From NCBI RefSeq assembly GCF_027596085.1, contig NC_072455.1, positions 2,245,350 through 2,309,349 of the forward strand: DNA of 64,000 nucleotides, in the 5' to 3' direction. The stretch comes from Anoplopoma fimbria (taxonomy: Eukaryota; Chordata; Actinopteri; Perciformes; Anoplopomatidae). Position numbers and translations under genes: made by a program. Positions 23,555 to 36,837 of the stretch are shown here, piece by piece (the stretch's first letter is position 1; every line of letters begins with the position of its first letter). The notes below the pieces were generated by a model. It was not told the DNA's origin. It saw only the letters and a program-made list of their open reading frames with translations, and did not search any database.

Positions 23555-23949
23555 GAAAACAGATAGAGAGACAGGGGGTGGAGACAGAGAGAGAGACAGG
23601 AAGATGTGAAGAAAGTCAGGGATATAGAGACAGAAAAGACAGAAATACAGACAGACAGATGTAAAGAAAGACTGAGAGACAGGCAGGAAAAAGAGGTAAA
23701 GAGACATAAATAAAGACAGACAGAGAGACAAGGGGGTGGTGGTGGAGACAGAAAGACAGAAAGAAAGATGTAAAGAACGAAAGAGAGACAGGCAGGAAAA
23801 GGAGATAAAGTATAAAGACACAGAAAGAAAGATGTAAAAAAGATAGAGACATTCAGTAAAGAGATATAGAGACGGCAATAAAGACGCACAAAGAGACAGA
23901 AATAAAGACAGACAGAGACAGAAAACAGACAGAGACACTGGGGTGGTGG

Positions 23950-24017
<68 letters not shown>

Positions 24018-24680
24018 GTAAAGAAAGACAAAGCAACAATCTGAAAAAAGAGTTAAAAAGACAGAAATAAAGAGAGAGACATGGGGGTGGTGGAGTCAGA
24101 CAGACAGACAGAAAGGGAAAAGAGATAAAGAGACAGAAATAAAGACAGACAGATGGACAGAAAGATGTAAAGAAAGACAGAAAAACATTCAGAAAGAAGA
24201 GATAAGGACAGACAAAGAGACAGAAAACTGAAAGAACATGGGGTGGTGGAGACAGACAGAAAGACAGAGAGACCGACAGAAAGAGGTAAAGAAAGACAGA
24301 CAGGCAGAAAAAAAGACATGCAGAGAGACACAAAGAGAAAGAAAGACGGACAGAAAGAAAGAGAGAAGGACAGAAAGACAGACAGAAAGACAGACAGAAA
24401 GACAGACAGACAGAAAAAAAGACATGCGGAGAGACACAAAAATAGACAGATAGTGAGGGACAAAAATTAAGAATGAATGTAAGACAGACAGATAAATAGA
24501 CATAGAGAAAGAAAGACAGACAGACTTAAATAAAAAGAGAGACAGGCAGAAAAAGAGACAGATATGAAGATGTAAAGAAAGATGGAGAGAATGACAGAAA
24601 GGAAGATGTAAAAAAAGCGATAGAAAGAAAGAGAGACAGGCAGAAAGGAAGACAGAACGAAAGACAGTGAAGACAGTCAG
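23555..24680. repeat. 1.1-kb (GACA)n array with higher-order unit
   Basis: Degenerate GACA/GAAA tetranucleotides, perfect at about 23951-24016. A GGGGTGGTGGAG marker recurs near 23571 (shorter form), 23733, 23939, 24083 and 24239, so blocks of roughly 140-205 bp were duplicated. The 357-codon and 211-codon minus-strand ORFs are Cys/Leu/Ser translations of this repeat and are not genes. Confidence 0.95.
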
Positions 24681-24889
24681 AACCGATGGAGAGGTAGTGA
24701 CATTATCATTTGACCTCAAGTTGGGGGAGGACAGGAGAGGAGGGAGGGAGTAAAGGGGGAGACAGGAGATGGATGGAGGGATGGGTAGATTAATGGAGCA
24801 ATATACAAAGAAGACAAGTGACACTGAAGCAGAAAACCAAAAAGAGAGGCGTGTTTTTGAACTGGAATTAAAATGAATTCATACTAAGG

Positions 24890-25691
24890 AGCATAAATCT
24901 TCCTGGTTCAGGTAGAAAAATGACGCTTATATAAATATATATTAAAAGATAATAAAAATGTATATTAAAGGAACAATGAAGACAAACACACAATTTATAC
25001 AATGTATAAAAATGTACTTAAATGTAGAGATGAAGACAATATGCATACAAACTAAAAAAAACAATATAAAAATAATAAATAAAATAATATAAAAATATGA
25101 TAATATATTTATGTAATAATAATAATAAAAATAAAAATAGTATTAATAATAAAAAATATTAATATAAAAAATAATAATAATGATAATTATTATTATTATT
25201 ATTTCTTATTTTTAAACAACAATAGAAGTACAGTATATACAGAGTACTTTTATTTATGTTGATGATGATATTCATGTTTGTTGGTAGGTTTTCAAAATTG
25301 TTTTCAAAATTGTGTTCACCAGGAAAGAAGAAGTTTTCTTGTAGTTTTCTGAAGTGACAGCGTCGTATTAGTACACATATCTTTCAGTGTAGGTGGGCAT
25401 TAAAACCAAGGGACTAAGGGGGATAAAGATTAAATTATACTTCTCATACGATCACCAGATTCAAATTAAAGTACTGTTTGAAAATGCATAAATAAAACTG
25501 ATAATAAAAAACAAAAATCTGTAAAAACCAAATAATAAAATAGATATCAGAAGTAGAAAAAGGGAAAATGCACTACCTACAACGTCAAACACATTTTTCA
25601 TCAATCAGAAATATACTTAAATCTAGAATTAAAGAGAATATGCATACAAAATCACCAAAATACTATAAAAATACTATAAAAAATAATATGA

Positions 25692-25751
<60 letters not shown>

Positions 25752-25760
25752 TAATAAATA
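24890..25760. repeat. AT-rich region with (AAT)n tracts
   Basis: AAT runs at 25105-25200 (degenerate) and 25695-25750 (near perfect). No coding signal. Confidence 0.85.
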
Positions 25761-26186
25761 AAATACAAAAAAATTATGGAAATAAATCTGATCAGACAAA
25801 GAGATACAAAATAATTAAATCTTAAGAATGCAATTGAAATAAATCTTCTATACAAGGTCCATGCATGCTAATTACGGTCTTTATAAAACCCACAAACACA
25901 TTTGAGCCTATTATTGAAAGAAAAGAGACTGAAATAAAAGAGCGAAACCAAAGCCATGATATCAATCTCAATGACAAAAGATAGAAAACCCTCAGAACCG
26001 ATTAATGAACGAGAAGAGAAACGGAAACAACGATAAATAAACGAGTAGAAGAAGAAAACGAAGAGAAGAAACAGATCAGCCAGCTGATGGAGAGATAAAA
26101 GAAAAGATGAAAGATTTGAGCTAAAGAGGGTTGACCCCTCGCTCTACCCCTCGTATTGACCGCAGCAGGCTTTGATAAACTGCACA

Positions 26187-26224
26187 GTGTGTTTGTGTGT
26201 GTGTGCGTAGGTGTGTGTGTGTGT

Positions 26225-26288
<64 letters not shown>

Positions 26289-26374
26289 CCTCTGCACGTT
26301 CCGAGCTAAATCAATCTGTCAAACGAGTTAGCGAGTCCGTGCTTATTCACCGCCATGCCTGTTTGTGCGTGTGT

Positions 26375-26417
<43 letters not shown>
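26187..26417. repeat. (TG)n microsatellites
   Basis: TG tracts at 26187-26287 (interrupted by GCGTAG and TAT) and 26379-26417. Confidence 0.95.
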
Positions 26418-26418
<1 letters not shown>

Positions 26419-26469
26419 CCGACCCTGACCGGCCATCAGAGCCAATGACGGAGTATTGATCAAGGCTCC

Positions 26470-26486
26470 GTCGCCATAGAAACGGC
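26470..26486 (+). promoter_or_regulatory. RFX X-box-like motif
   Basis: GTCGCCATAGAAACGG fits the RFX consensus GTYRCC-ATRGYAAC closely, with one change in the second half-site. RFX factors bind such sites in enhancers and promoters. Only the motif is seen. Confidence 0.35.
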
Positions 26487-26561
26487 CATTTGGGAGGACA
26501 GGCGAGGGTGCGTGTGTGTCAAAGTGGGAAGACTTACTTCAAGGTGGCTCATCAGATCATC

Positions 26562-26671
<110 letters not shown>

Positions 26672-26764
26672 TGTCAGCTTCATGTTTTCCATTCGTTGCA
26701 TACCTTTTTTTTTGTTGTTGTTGTTCGGAGCCAATTAAAAGGTCAAAAAACTAAAAAATAACAT

Positions 26765-26960
26765 ATGCAGCAAACATTTCTCGGCTGCTGTGTCTCATTT
26801 TAATTAACATCAATAAATCATTACCTCTTTAATTATGAGACGATATTATAATTATAGCAAACAGACAACAGCAGACTGTCTGCCTCCAGCTTCCTCTCTG
26901 CTCTGGAGTATTTCTTTCCTCATTTGAACCTCGGTGTCACATTTTTGAAGTGAAAGCTGC
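26765..26960. other. candidate conserved non-coding element
   Basis: Unique block with TTTTAATTAACATCAATAAATCATTA and TCTTTAATTATGAGACG: several TAAT homeodomain cores, then balanced sequence to 26960. It sits directly between a microsatellite and a satellite-like array, yet has no repeat character itself. Conservation needs alignment. Confidence 0.35.
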
Positions 26961-27254
26961 TGGTTTGATTTACGGCAAGAAACAGGAAAACGGTCGCCGA
27001 CAACAGCGTCTTACTTTAAGGGTTTAGATGTCGACTGGCTCAAATGAAACGTGTCTGAAGGTTAACTAAAACTATTCTCATGTGGCATTTGTTCTGTCTA
27101 TATTTGTACAGTTAACGTTACAAAAGAATCAACCAAAAAAGTGACAATTTAACACTCAGTTTATCGTGCAATTTTACTTGTCAAGGCGTGTTTTTATTTT
27201 GACAGCAAAGGCTGGACAAAAATGATATTATCAACTTTCATCTTCAACTTTCAT

Positions 27255-29360
27255 TGTCCTACGAGAAGTTAATAACGTAAAAATACTGAGCTCATGTCCA
27301 TATATCGTACGATAAGTCGATAACATGAAAATCATGGAGGTCATGCCTTATATTTTACCATAAGTCGATAACCAAAAATTGATGGTCAAGTCCATAAATT
27401 GTAAGATAATTTGATAATGTACATATTTTGGACATCATGTTCATGTAACGTAGAAATCATGAAGGTCGTTTCCAGATATCGTACGATAAGTCTATAACAT
27501 AAAAATGATTGAGGTCACATCCATAAATTGTATGGTAAGGCGATAATGTAAAAATGATCAAGGTTATGTTCATAAATTGTAAGATAATTTCATAATGTAC
27601 ATATTTTGGACATCATGTTCATATATCGTACGATAAGTGGATAACGTAAAAATAACAGAAGTCATGTCCATATATCGTACAAAAAGTCAATAACATAGAA
27701 AAGATGAAGGTCATGTCCATAAATTATAGGATAAGTCTACGAAATGTAAAAATGATGGTTATGTCTATATGATGTACCATAAGTCTATACATCGTACGAT
27801 AAGAAGATAATGTAAAAATGATAATGTACACATTTTTGGACCTCATGTTCATATATCGTACGATAAGTTGATAACTTAAAAATGAAAGAGGTCATGTCCA
27901 TATATCGTAAAAAAAGTCAATAACATAGAAAGGATGAAGGTCAAGTCCATATTTTGTGTGATAAACTGATAACGTAAGAATGATTGCGGTCACGTCTATA
28001 CATCGTTCGATAAGTCAATAAAAGAAATGATGGAAGTCAAGGCTATACGTAGTACAATAAGTTGATAATGAAACATGATGGAGGTCATGTCCATCTATCG
28101 TACAATAAGTCAGTAAAGTAAACATCAAGATCATGTTCAGAAATCGTACCTTAAGTCAATAACGTAAAAATCATGGGGGTTGTGTCCGTATAGCGTATAA
28201 GTCTTTAACGTAAAATTGATGGTCATGTCCATAAATCGTACGTCTATAATGTAAAAATGATGGCGGTCAATTCTATATGTTGAACGATTTATAAAGTAAA
28301 CATATCACGGATCAAGTCTTTACATCGTACGATAAGTCGATAATGTAAAAATGATCGGGGTTATGTTCATATATCTTAAGTTGATAAGGTAAAAATGAAG
28401 GTCATGTCTATATCACGTGCAATAAGTCAATAACTCAAAAATGATAGAGGTCAAGGCTATATGTTGTACGATAAGTCAAAAAAAGTAAGTACATCACGGA
28501 TAAAGTCTATCCATCGTAAGATTAGTCGATAACGTAAAAATGACGGAAGTCATGATCATATGTTGTACGATAATTCTACAAAGTGAGCAAAACAAGAGCA
28601 GGTTCATAAATTGTAAAAGAAGTTAAATACGCAAAAACGACGGATGTCATGTCCGTATATCGTATGATAAGTTTATATATAGGTCCATAAAACGTACGTC
28701 TATAAAAATGATGGAGGTCAAGTCTATATTTTCTACGATAAGTCAATAAAGTAAACATAAGAAGGATCAAGTCTTTACATCGATACATTTACGAGTCGAT
28801 AACGTAAACATGTATCGTACGATAAGTCGATAATGTTAAAATGATGTTCATAAATTGTACGATAAGTCTATATGGAAAAAAATGTAGGTCATGTCCATCT
28901 ATCATACGATAAGTCGATAACGTCAACATGTTCATGTATCGTACGATAAGTCGATAACGTAAAAATGATGGAGGTCATGTCCATTTATCGTACAATAAAT
29001 TCACAACATAAACACGTCACGGTCATGTTCATAAATCGTATTATAAGTGGATAACGTAAACATATCAAGATCATGTTCGTATATTGTACGATAAATCTAT
29101 AATGTAAAAAGATGGCGATCATGTCCATATATAATACTAGAATTTTATTAAGTAATAATTATCGAGGTCATGTCTATATATATATTACGATAAGTGTAAC
29201 GTTAAGATGAAGGTCATGTCCATAATTTGTTTGATAAGTCAACAAAGTAAAAGGGAAGGAGGTTGTGTCCGAATATTGTACGATAAATTGATAACATAAA
29301 TTTTGAGGTCATGTATTATAAATCTATTACGTAAATATGATGGAGGATTAAGTAAATAAA
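27255..29360 (+). repeat. 2.1-kb degenerate minisatellite with palindromic core
   Basis: Dozens of units resembling GTCATGTCCATATATCGTAC then GATAAGTCGATAACGTAAAA then ATGATGGAG, roughly 45-50 bp each and strongly diverged. The 12-bp perfect palindrome TATCGTACGATA is intact at 27303, 27477, 27624, 27854, 28813 and 28937. Near-matches occur through the rest of the array. There are no long ORFs and no mobile-element ends. I do not recognise this family. Confidence 0.93.
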
Positions 29361-29669
29361 GATAGAAAGTCCTATGTGCTGGAATTTAAAGCAGAGACAA
29401 CGTACTTTAAAGGTAGTCCAGGTGAGACCTCGAATTTGTGAAAGTATGCGTATCGTTCGTATTTTCTAGTCAGACAAACTTTTTCATTCATAAATATTTG
29501 TTTATGTTTATCATATTTTCTTTGCTTTTGAGAGGAAGCAGCTAATCTGACAGTAAAAAGAGTCGTTTTCTCACCTTGTTGCATCCTGTAGGAAATAAGA
29601 AACACCTGCAGTGAATGGCTGCTCAGCTCACACATAGTCGGAATGTAAGAGAGTGAGGAGGAGGCCGGG

Positions 29670-29682
29670 GGGTCAAAGGTCA
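29670..29682 (+). promoter_or_regulatory. DR1 nuclear-receptor motif
   Basis: GGGTCAAAGGTCA: a consensus direct repeat with one-base spacing, in a unique 300-bp stretch between two repeat arrays. Binding is inferred only. Confidence 0.4.
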
Positions 29683-29824
29683 CCTGACTCACCTGGTCCT
29701 GTAATGATTTCACAGACGAAGTGAAGTGTTTCTGCACTGAGACAAGAGGTTTGGTTTCTATTTAAGGGTTTGAGAGCAGTCAAAGTTAAGGGTTAACAAA
29801 TGAATGTAGGTCAATGGACTGGCT

Positions 29825-30208
<384 letters not shown>

Positions 30209-30301
30209 GTCATTACTCTGAACAAAGAACTGTAAGGCTAATGAGAAGGCGATATCATGTGTCCTTTGCACACACACACATGGCATGGATTCACATGGAT
30301 A

Positions 30302-30610
<309 letters not shown>

Positions 30611-30747
30611 TGTGTAATAGAGGGAGATAGAAAAGTGTTTGTTGTACAGGTGTGTGTTTGTGAGTGAAGGAGAGGTGAAGCAGAGTTCAGAGGAAAAGTG
30701 AAGGTTCATGTTTTCATTTCTTCATGCTCCTCTGCCTCTCTCTCTAA

Positions 30748-30770
30748 ATGTGTGTGTGTGTGTGTGTCAC

Positions 30771-30806
<36 letters not shown>

Positions 30807-30815
30807 ATGTGTCAC

Positions 30816-30867
<52 letters not shown>
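30748..30867. repeat. (TG)n tracts joined by a duplicated TCACTCAATG word
   Basis: TG tracts at 30749-30767, 30775-30805 and 30820-30867. The spacer TGTCACTCAATGTG occurs twice, so the tract and its spacer were duplicated together. Confidence 0.95.
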
Positions 30868-30869
<2 letters not shown>

Positions 30870-31039
30870 CTCACATACGAGATCACACCCCAAAAACCTT
30901 GTCAGGACGTTTTCTCTCCACATCTCTTTTACACACCTTCTCTCCTACCACTCCCAGTGGGTTCTGACCGACATTCCCACATGTTCCTGAAAAGCCCGAC
31001 ATCCACTCCGTTATTCCACTCTGTTCGATTCTAGTTTAA

Positions 31040-31505
31040 TATCATTGGATGACCATTGACCTTTATTTAAGCCCCGCCCTCCTTAGTTACTGTTGCTACG
31101 CCCATGTAGCTTCCCATGAATAGGTGCGTAAGAATCCACCTGATTATGTGCATTAAAAATCTTGTTTTTTCTGCAGCCAGTGAACAGGAAGTGACCATAT
31201 TTGGACTGAGGAGTGACGTAGAGACGCGTAAACGTCTCTGGTGTCGACCTGTCAATCAGTGTGTAGCCCCGCCCTAAAGCATCCCCTGCTTTATGGTCTG
31301 TTTGACTCTAAATGGAGCATCATTTACTAAATGAACATCATGCTGTATTGAAGAAGACTTGAAACTAGAGATTGAGACCATAAACTCATGTTTACAATGT
31401 TTACTGAGGGAATAAATCAAGAGAGAAGTAGAGTCATTTTCTCATAGACTTCTATACAACCAGAGGAGTCGCCCCCTGGTGGACAGGAGAGAGAATGCAG
31501 CTTTA
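31040..31505 (+). repeat. dispersed repeat, copy 2 (longer form)
   Basis: 31252-31500 matches 1736-1984 almost base for base. Upstream text (GCCCCGCCC words at 31073 and 31266) suggests that the element begins near 31040 and that the copy at 1.7 kb is a truncated form. No coding frame. Family not named. Confidence 0.85.
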
Positions 31506-31931
31506 AGACACAGAACCGGAGATTTCCGCCTGATGAAACCGCGTACAAGTTAGATTTATTTTGCAGATTTGTTCAAAATATGGGTGTGTTTTTATCTCAT
31601 ATTCTTGTGTTTTAAGTCCCATTCTATATATTCATTTCAGGTTTCTTCTATTATTTTCTTTTCTATTTCTATCCGGTGACACTGTGCTGAAGTGCAGGTT
31701 TGAGTTTTTTGGTCCTCTCGCTCTCTCTCTCACGCTCTAGGTGTAAATGACTTTGGACGGCCATCTGTTACTTAGCCTCCCTGCAGAGAGTTGGCCTGCA
31801 TGCACACCTCCTGTGTGTGTGTGAGTGTGAGAGTGTGTGTGTGTGCTTTCCTTTATGTTTAGTGGCATGTGTGCAGTTACTGTATTCCTGTGTTTATTTA
31901 TGCCTACGTGCACATGCATAATACAGCAGGT

Positions 31932-31935
<4 letters not shown>

Positions 31936-32011
<76 letters not shown>
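31936..32011. repeat. (TG)n microsatellite
   Basis: Perfect TG tract of about 76 bp; shorter TG tracts lie at 31811-31845. Confidence 0.97.
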
Positions 32012-32012
<1 letters not shown>

Positions 32013-32019
32013 CAGAAAC

Positions 32020-34376
32020 AGACAGAGATACTTGTGTTGTAGTTGTGTATTCAGACTCACATGCTCATGTAGAACATGTATTATTGTGCTTGTGTGTGTG
32101 TGAGACACAGTTTCAAATCAGTGTTAGCATATTCAGCCCCGTTCAACGCTAAGCCTCCTTTTTCTGTCCCTACTCATTTAAAACCAATCATTTGGCAACT
32201 TAAAAACTAATAAAATATATTAAGTTAAATTGATGGTTGGTGTTGTACAGTTTCCTGCCTTTGGCTTTTTCACAATAAGAGCTTTTCGGCTGCAAAGACT
32301 GTCCTTAGCAGGGCTGTAGCCAGGATTTAAATACTGAGGTTAGGAGAAGTCCCCCGAAATAACCAAACACCCCAAAAAAAAAAATTAAATATGATTAAAT
32401 TAATTTTTAAAAAAATACAAAAATAAAGAAATGTCAAATAATAACAATTTTTTTTAAAATATTTTTAAATATTTTATTTATTGAATTACGTGTTCAGCCA
32501 TCTTCAAAAATAATCCACTACAATTAGTTTAAAATATTTTTTATAATTTTTCAGAAAACTTTCTTGGAAATTGTTGGTGTATTATACAAACCCCCTGTAA
32601 AATAAAGTGTTTAATAACATTTAAGGTCTGTTACAAAGTGCTCTCCACACTGCCAGGTATGAAATTCAGGAGAAGAAATACAGAATCAATGCTTTATTTA
32701 ACCTAAAAGTAGCGAAATGTTTAAAAAAGAAAATATTAGGTGATTTTAACTTTAACTTTTAAGTATAAAATCCCTCAAATTTCTAAAAACTCCAAATCTG
32801 CAGAATTTAGCTACAGCTTTGGTTGTTTAAGGGCTTTTATTGTGAAGGCACTGGATGCTAAATACTAAATAAAAGTTCAGGGTATTTTAAAAAGCGTTTT
32901 GGTATTCATTCATCTGGTGTTGAATTAAGATCAAAGTTCTTTGTTTTAATCACGTTTAATGTCACACATTTATCACAGATGAATTATTAGTTTCCGTATC
33001 TTGCATCAGGATTCTTCGTCTGATAGATATCGAGCTCGTTCTTTTCTTAATGTGAGGATATTTTTGGAGGTGGAAACTGCTGCTGTTTGTGCTGGTTGTG
33101 GTTGTTCGAAGTGTGAAGAGATCTTTTCCGCCCAGAGACGCCGACTGTAAGAACGACCAATCAAATTCATAACGAGATCACTGTTTGTTGAACTTTTCTT
33201 GCATCAGCCAATCAGGTGTGGCGTTGGTCCTCCGGTGGGGCGGCCGGTGGAAGTGAAACTGTGCGCTGTTTGATGTCAGATTGTGATTTGATTTCGTCCG
33301 AGCGACCTGCTGGAACATCCAGCTGTCAGCATCCACTGCTGAAGAGACACCAGACCAACACTTTAACAGACATTTTTTATTCTTTTTACAATAAAACAAA
33401 AGCTTTTTATCATCAAAACACATTCAATTCAGTGTAAATAATGTAAATAAAAAGCTGTTACTTGATTAATAGTCTTTTATTGATTTCCCAAGTGAATTTG
33501 GGTGAAAATAAGTCGAGAAAAATAATAAAGTGCACTGTATTATAGTACGGGATATAAGATATAGTATAAGATGCAATAATAATAATAATAATAACAAATT
33601 AAATTGACATAAAATGAATCAGGCAGTTGTTTCATCTTTTATAAAGTCAAAATATGACAAAACATTCAATTTTCACGTGTTGAAAAACAACTTTATTTGT
33701 CAAGTTTCATTTATTTTTCTATCTTTCAAGAAAGATTTTGAGAAGTAACTCACGCGACTAATCTCGTAAATACAAATAAAAATGTAATGAATCAATCATC
33801 ACAGCAGTTATGATAAAATAAACATTTGTATAATGAATATGAATCCAAAAATCAGTAAACACAATGGGCAATATTTCCTTTTTCTTATTCAGTAACTCAA
33901 AACTTGACACTCTTACATTAGGTCTGGGAAATATGTTGATATAACATCTATATTCTGGATTTCAGACTAGATATGGTCGTAGATTTTGGATATAATAATA
34001 TGGTATAAGTGTCGTCTTTTTTTGTCAAAACCGCTGAATTACAGTGAATTTATCTTATTTTTCAGAACTTACCAGACTGTTCTAGCTGTTCTTTTATTAA
34101 CCTTTATCCACGTAGTCATTATACAAACATTCCTAATGTTTATATATCAAACATCTCATTGTGTCAGTAGTTTGTGAAGCACCAGTAATCAGCTCTACAG
34201 TCTGGATGTGGAGGTTTTGGAGGTCGTGACACGTGTGTCTGTACAGTTTTCCTCTGATACCGACCCCCTTCGTCTCTCCGTCCTCGAGGCTGCAGACCTA
34301 ATTCTGTGTCGTGGTTATTAATCTTTCTCTCTCTGTCTCCCCCCTCCTCCCCTCCTCCCTCCCTCCATCCCTCCAG
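32020..34376. other. intronic DNA before exon A, no gene seen
   Basis: AT-rich with A/T runs at 32370-32480 and (AAT)n at 33573-33593. 33000-33360 is more balanced but shows no recognised exon. The last 55 bp before exon A are a strong CT polypyrimidine tract ending in CTCCAG. I looked for an exon encoding the end of the Ski/Sno/Dac domain and did not find one. Confidence 0.55.
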
Positions 34377-34492
34377 CTCTCGTCCGGGCCGTCCTCCGAA
34401 GCGTTGTTCTGGTGCCGGGATCCAGGAAAGCCCGAGGCTGCTGCACCCGGGCCTCCCCGGCCTGCTGTCCCCCAACCTGCTGTCCCACACCG
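34377..34492 (+). CDS. dach2: dach2-like exon A: linker after the Ski/Sno/Dac domain
   Basis: The acceptor CTCCAG follows a long CT tract; the donor is G|GTAAGA, a strong site. One leading base completes a codon, then 38 codons, then one base (phase 1). The translation starts S-R-P-G-R-P-P-K-R, an invariant motif in DACH1 and DACH2 directly after the Ski/Sno/Dac domain, and continues to LLHPGLPGLLSPNLLSHTG. This parallels the vertebrate 'HSVPGLMSPG' stretch. The RPGRPPKR core is basic and AT-hook-like. The preceding exon would end the DNA-binding domain and lies upstream of the window. Recognition is firm because the motif, phase and splice sites all agree. Confidence 0.95.
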
Positions 34493-34499
34493 GTAAGAG

Positions 34500-35049
34500 A
34501 CAGACTGACTGACAGACTGAGTGATGGATGGTTGTATTCCTCCTTATTTCATCCCTCCTTCTTTCCTCTTTTCTTCCTTGTTCCACTTTCATTTCCTCCT
34601 CTCATCCCTCTTTTCCCTCCTCGACCACCTCCTTCCCTTCCATCCTTTTCCTAAATTCCCTGACTTCATCACATTCCTGTCCGTCCATCATCCCTTCCTC
34701 CTCATCCTCTTCTTTCCTTCCCTCCCTCCCTCTTTGATCCGTAAGTGAAAGAAACCGAAGGAAAAAAACAGGTTTTTCGACACCAGAAGTGTAAATGGAG
34801 GGAGAGAGAGAGAGAAGGAATGGAGAGAAGGAAGGAGGGAAGTCGCCAGAGGAGATGATGAAACCTAAAAACGAGTGCCAGAGAGAGAGAGAGAGAGAAA
34901 AAAGGGGGAGCAAAAGATGGTGGGGGAGAAAGACAGATTGTTGAGGAGTTGAGGACAAACGAGAGGATGGAGGGAAGGAAAGAGAAAAAGAATGAATGAA
35001 TGAAGTGATGAAGGGAAGGAGATAAAGATGTTTATGGAAGAAGAAGAGC

Positions 35050-35082
<33 letters not shown>

Positions 35083-36478
35083 CGAACGAGTGCAGGCTGC
35101 ATGGTGGTGTGATGAATGACACGTCTCTGGGGTCCCACTCCTCCATCTGTCCATCCCTCCCTCCTCTCTCCTCCCTCCCTCCCTCCCTTTTCAACTCATC
35201 CTACTCCTTCCTTCCCTTTTCTTGCCTTCCTTCGACTCTCTGTCCTCCTTTCCTTCTCTTGTTCCTTCCTTACCTCGTTCTCTCCTTTTATTTCTCCCTC
35301 TCTCCTTTCTCAAACATTCTTTCTCTCTACCTTCCCTCCTCTTTCCCTCCCTCCCTCCCTTAATTCTCGACTCATCTCCCTTCCTTCCTTCCCTTTTCTT
35401 GCCTTCCTTCGACTCTCTGTCCTCCTTTCCTTCTCTCATTCCTTCCTTACCTCGTTCTCTCCTTTATTTCTCCCTCTATCCTCCCTCCTCCTTTTTTCGT
35501 TTCCTCCTTTCTCTCCACCTTCCCTCCTCATTCCTTTCCCAAATTCTCTTCTCCCTCCCTCCCCTCTTTCCCTCCCTCTTTTCCTTCTTCTTCCTCGACT
35601 TGTCTCTCTCTCTCTCCATACTTTCTGTGCTTCTTCTTTCCTTTTTTCCTTCTTTCTTTTCATCCCCTTATATCCACTTCCTTCCTTTCCTCATTCTCTT
35701 CTTTATTCCCTCTTCTTCCTTCCTCTCCTCCTTATAACTCTCTGCCTCCTTTACACTCCTCCTTTCCTCCCTCCTCCTTCCTTGACTCACCTCCCTAACA
35801 TCTTTCTGCCCTCTGTCATTTTCTTTCTTCCCTCCTCCCTTCTTTCCTTCCTATACCCCTTTTATCTCCCCACCTCCTTTCTTGTCTCCTCCCTTCATCC
35901 CTCTTGTTTCCTATCTTTCATTCTTGCCCTCCTTTGGTGCTTCCTTCCCTCATTCATTTCTAACATCTCACCTCCTGCCCTCCCCTCTAATTTCCTCTCC
36001 TTCTCCCCCTCTCCCCTCTTTTTCATCTCATTTTTCTGGTCTGGTCTTTCTTCCTCCCATCTTCACCTCCCTCCTTCCTCCCTTTACATTTCCCTTCCCT
36101 ACATCCTCTAATCTTTAACCTTCCTCCCCTCCGTTGTCCCTCCTTCCCTCTCTTTTATTTCTAACCTCACACCTTCCATGTTGCCCTCTCTCCTTTCCTC
36201 TCCTTTATTGCTTCCTACCATCCTCATTTCTTCCTTATTTCTCTCCTTCCTGTCCTGTTTTTTCCTCCTCATCCTCCTTTCATTTCTAACCTCTCAATCC
36301 CTTCCATCTCTCCCATTTCTCCCTCAAACATTCTTCTTCCTCTCACCTTGCTCTTTCCTTCAAATCTTTTTTAAACCAATTGTCTTCCTTCCTCCCCCTC
36401 CATCCTTCCCTCCGTCCCCTTGACAGTGACTGTTGGCCTCCTTCTCTCTCTCCTTCTCTCTCTCCTTCTCTCTCCAGG
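34500..36478. repeat. 2-kb pyrimidine tract in intron A
   Basis: CCTT/CCCT/TTCC-rich on the + strand from 34540 to 34740 and 35110 to 36478, with a purine-rich block (34790-35090) between. A ~90-bp segment starting GCCTTCCTTCGACTCTC at 35224 is repeated at 35401 (offset 177). The 331-codon frame across it is low-complexity Leu/Ser/Pro and not a protein. Confidence 0.93.
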
Positions 36479-36540
36479 ATAAATAAAACATGGTTGTGTT
36501 TAGTGACATATGGACACAGCTCACTGTGGCATACTAATGA

Positions 36541-36564
36541 CACACACACACACACACACATCAG

Positions 36565-36627
<63 letters not shown>

Positions 36628-36740
36628 CGCCGAAATGTGTGTGTTTGTCGGAACATTAGTGGAACCAAGAGAAAACATTTGCTCACTTATGATCGCTCAT
36701 TAGACACACACACACACACACACACACCGTACATACATAC

Positions 36741-36805
<65 letters not shown>
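36541..36805. repeat. AC and TG microsatellites
   Basis: AC at 36541-36560, TG at 36567-36625, AC at 36703-36726 and AC at 36742-36805. Confidence 0.95.
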
Positions 36806-36808
<3 letters not shown>

Positions 36809-36837
36809 GCAGTCGTCGCATTCCGCCTCAGTCACAC

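Noticed and set aside
23260..24333. 357-codon minus-strand ORF
   Set aside because: Cys/Leu/Ser/Phe translation of the GACA array; no domain, and open because the repeat lacks stops.
35116..36111. 331-codon plus-strand ORF
   Set aside because: Leu/Ser/Pro translation of the intronic pyrimidine tract; overlapping frames are open too.
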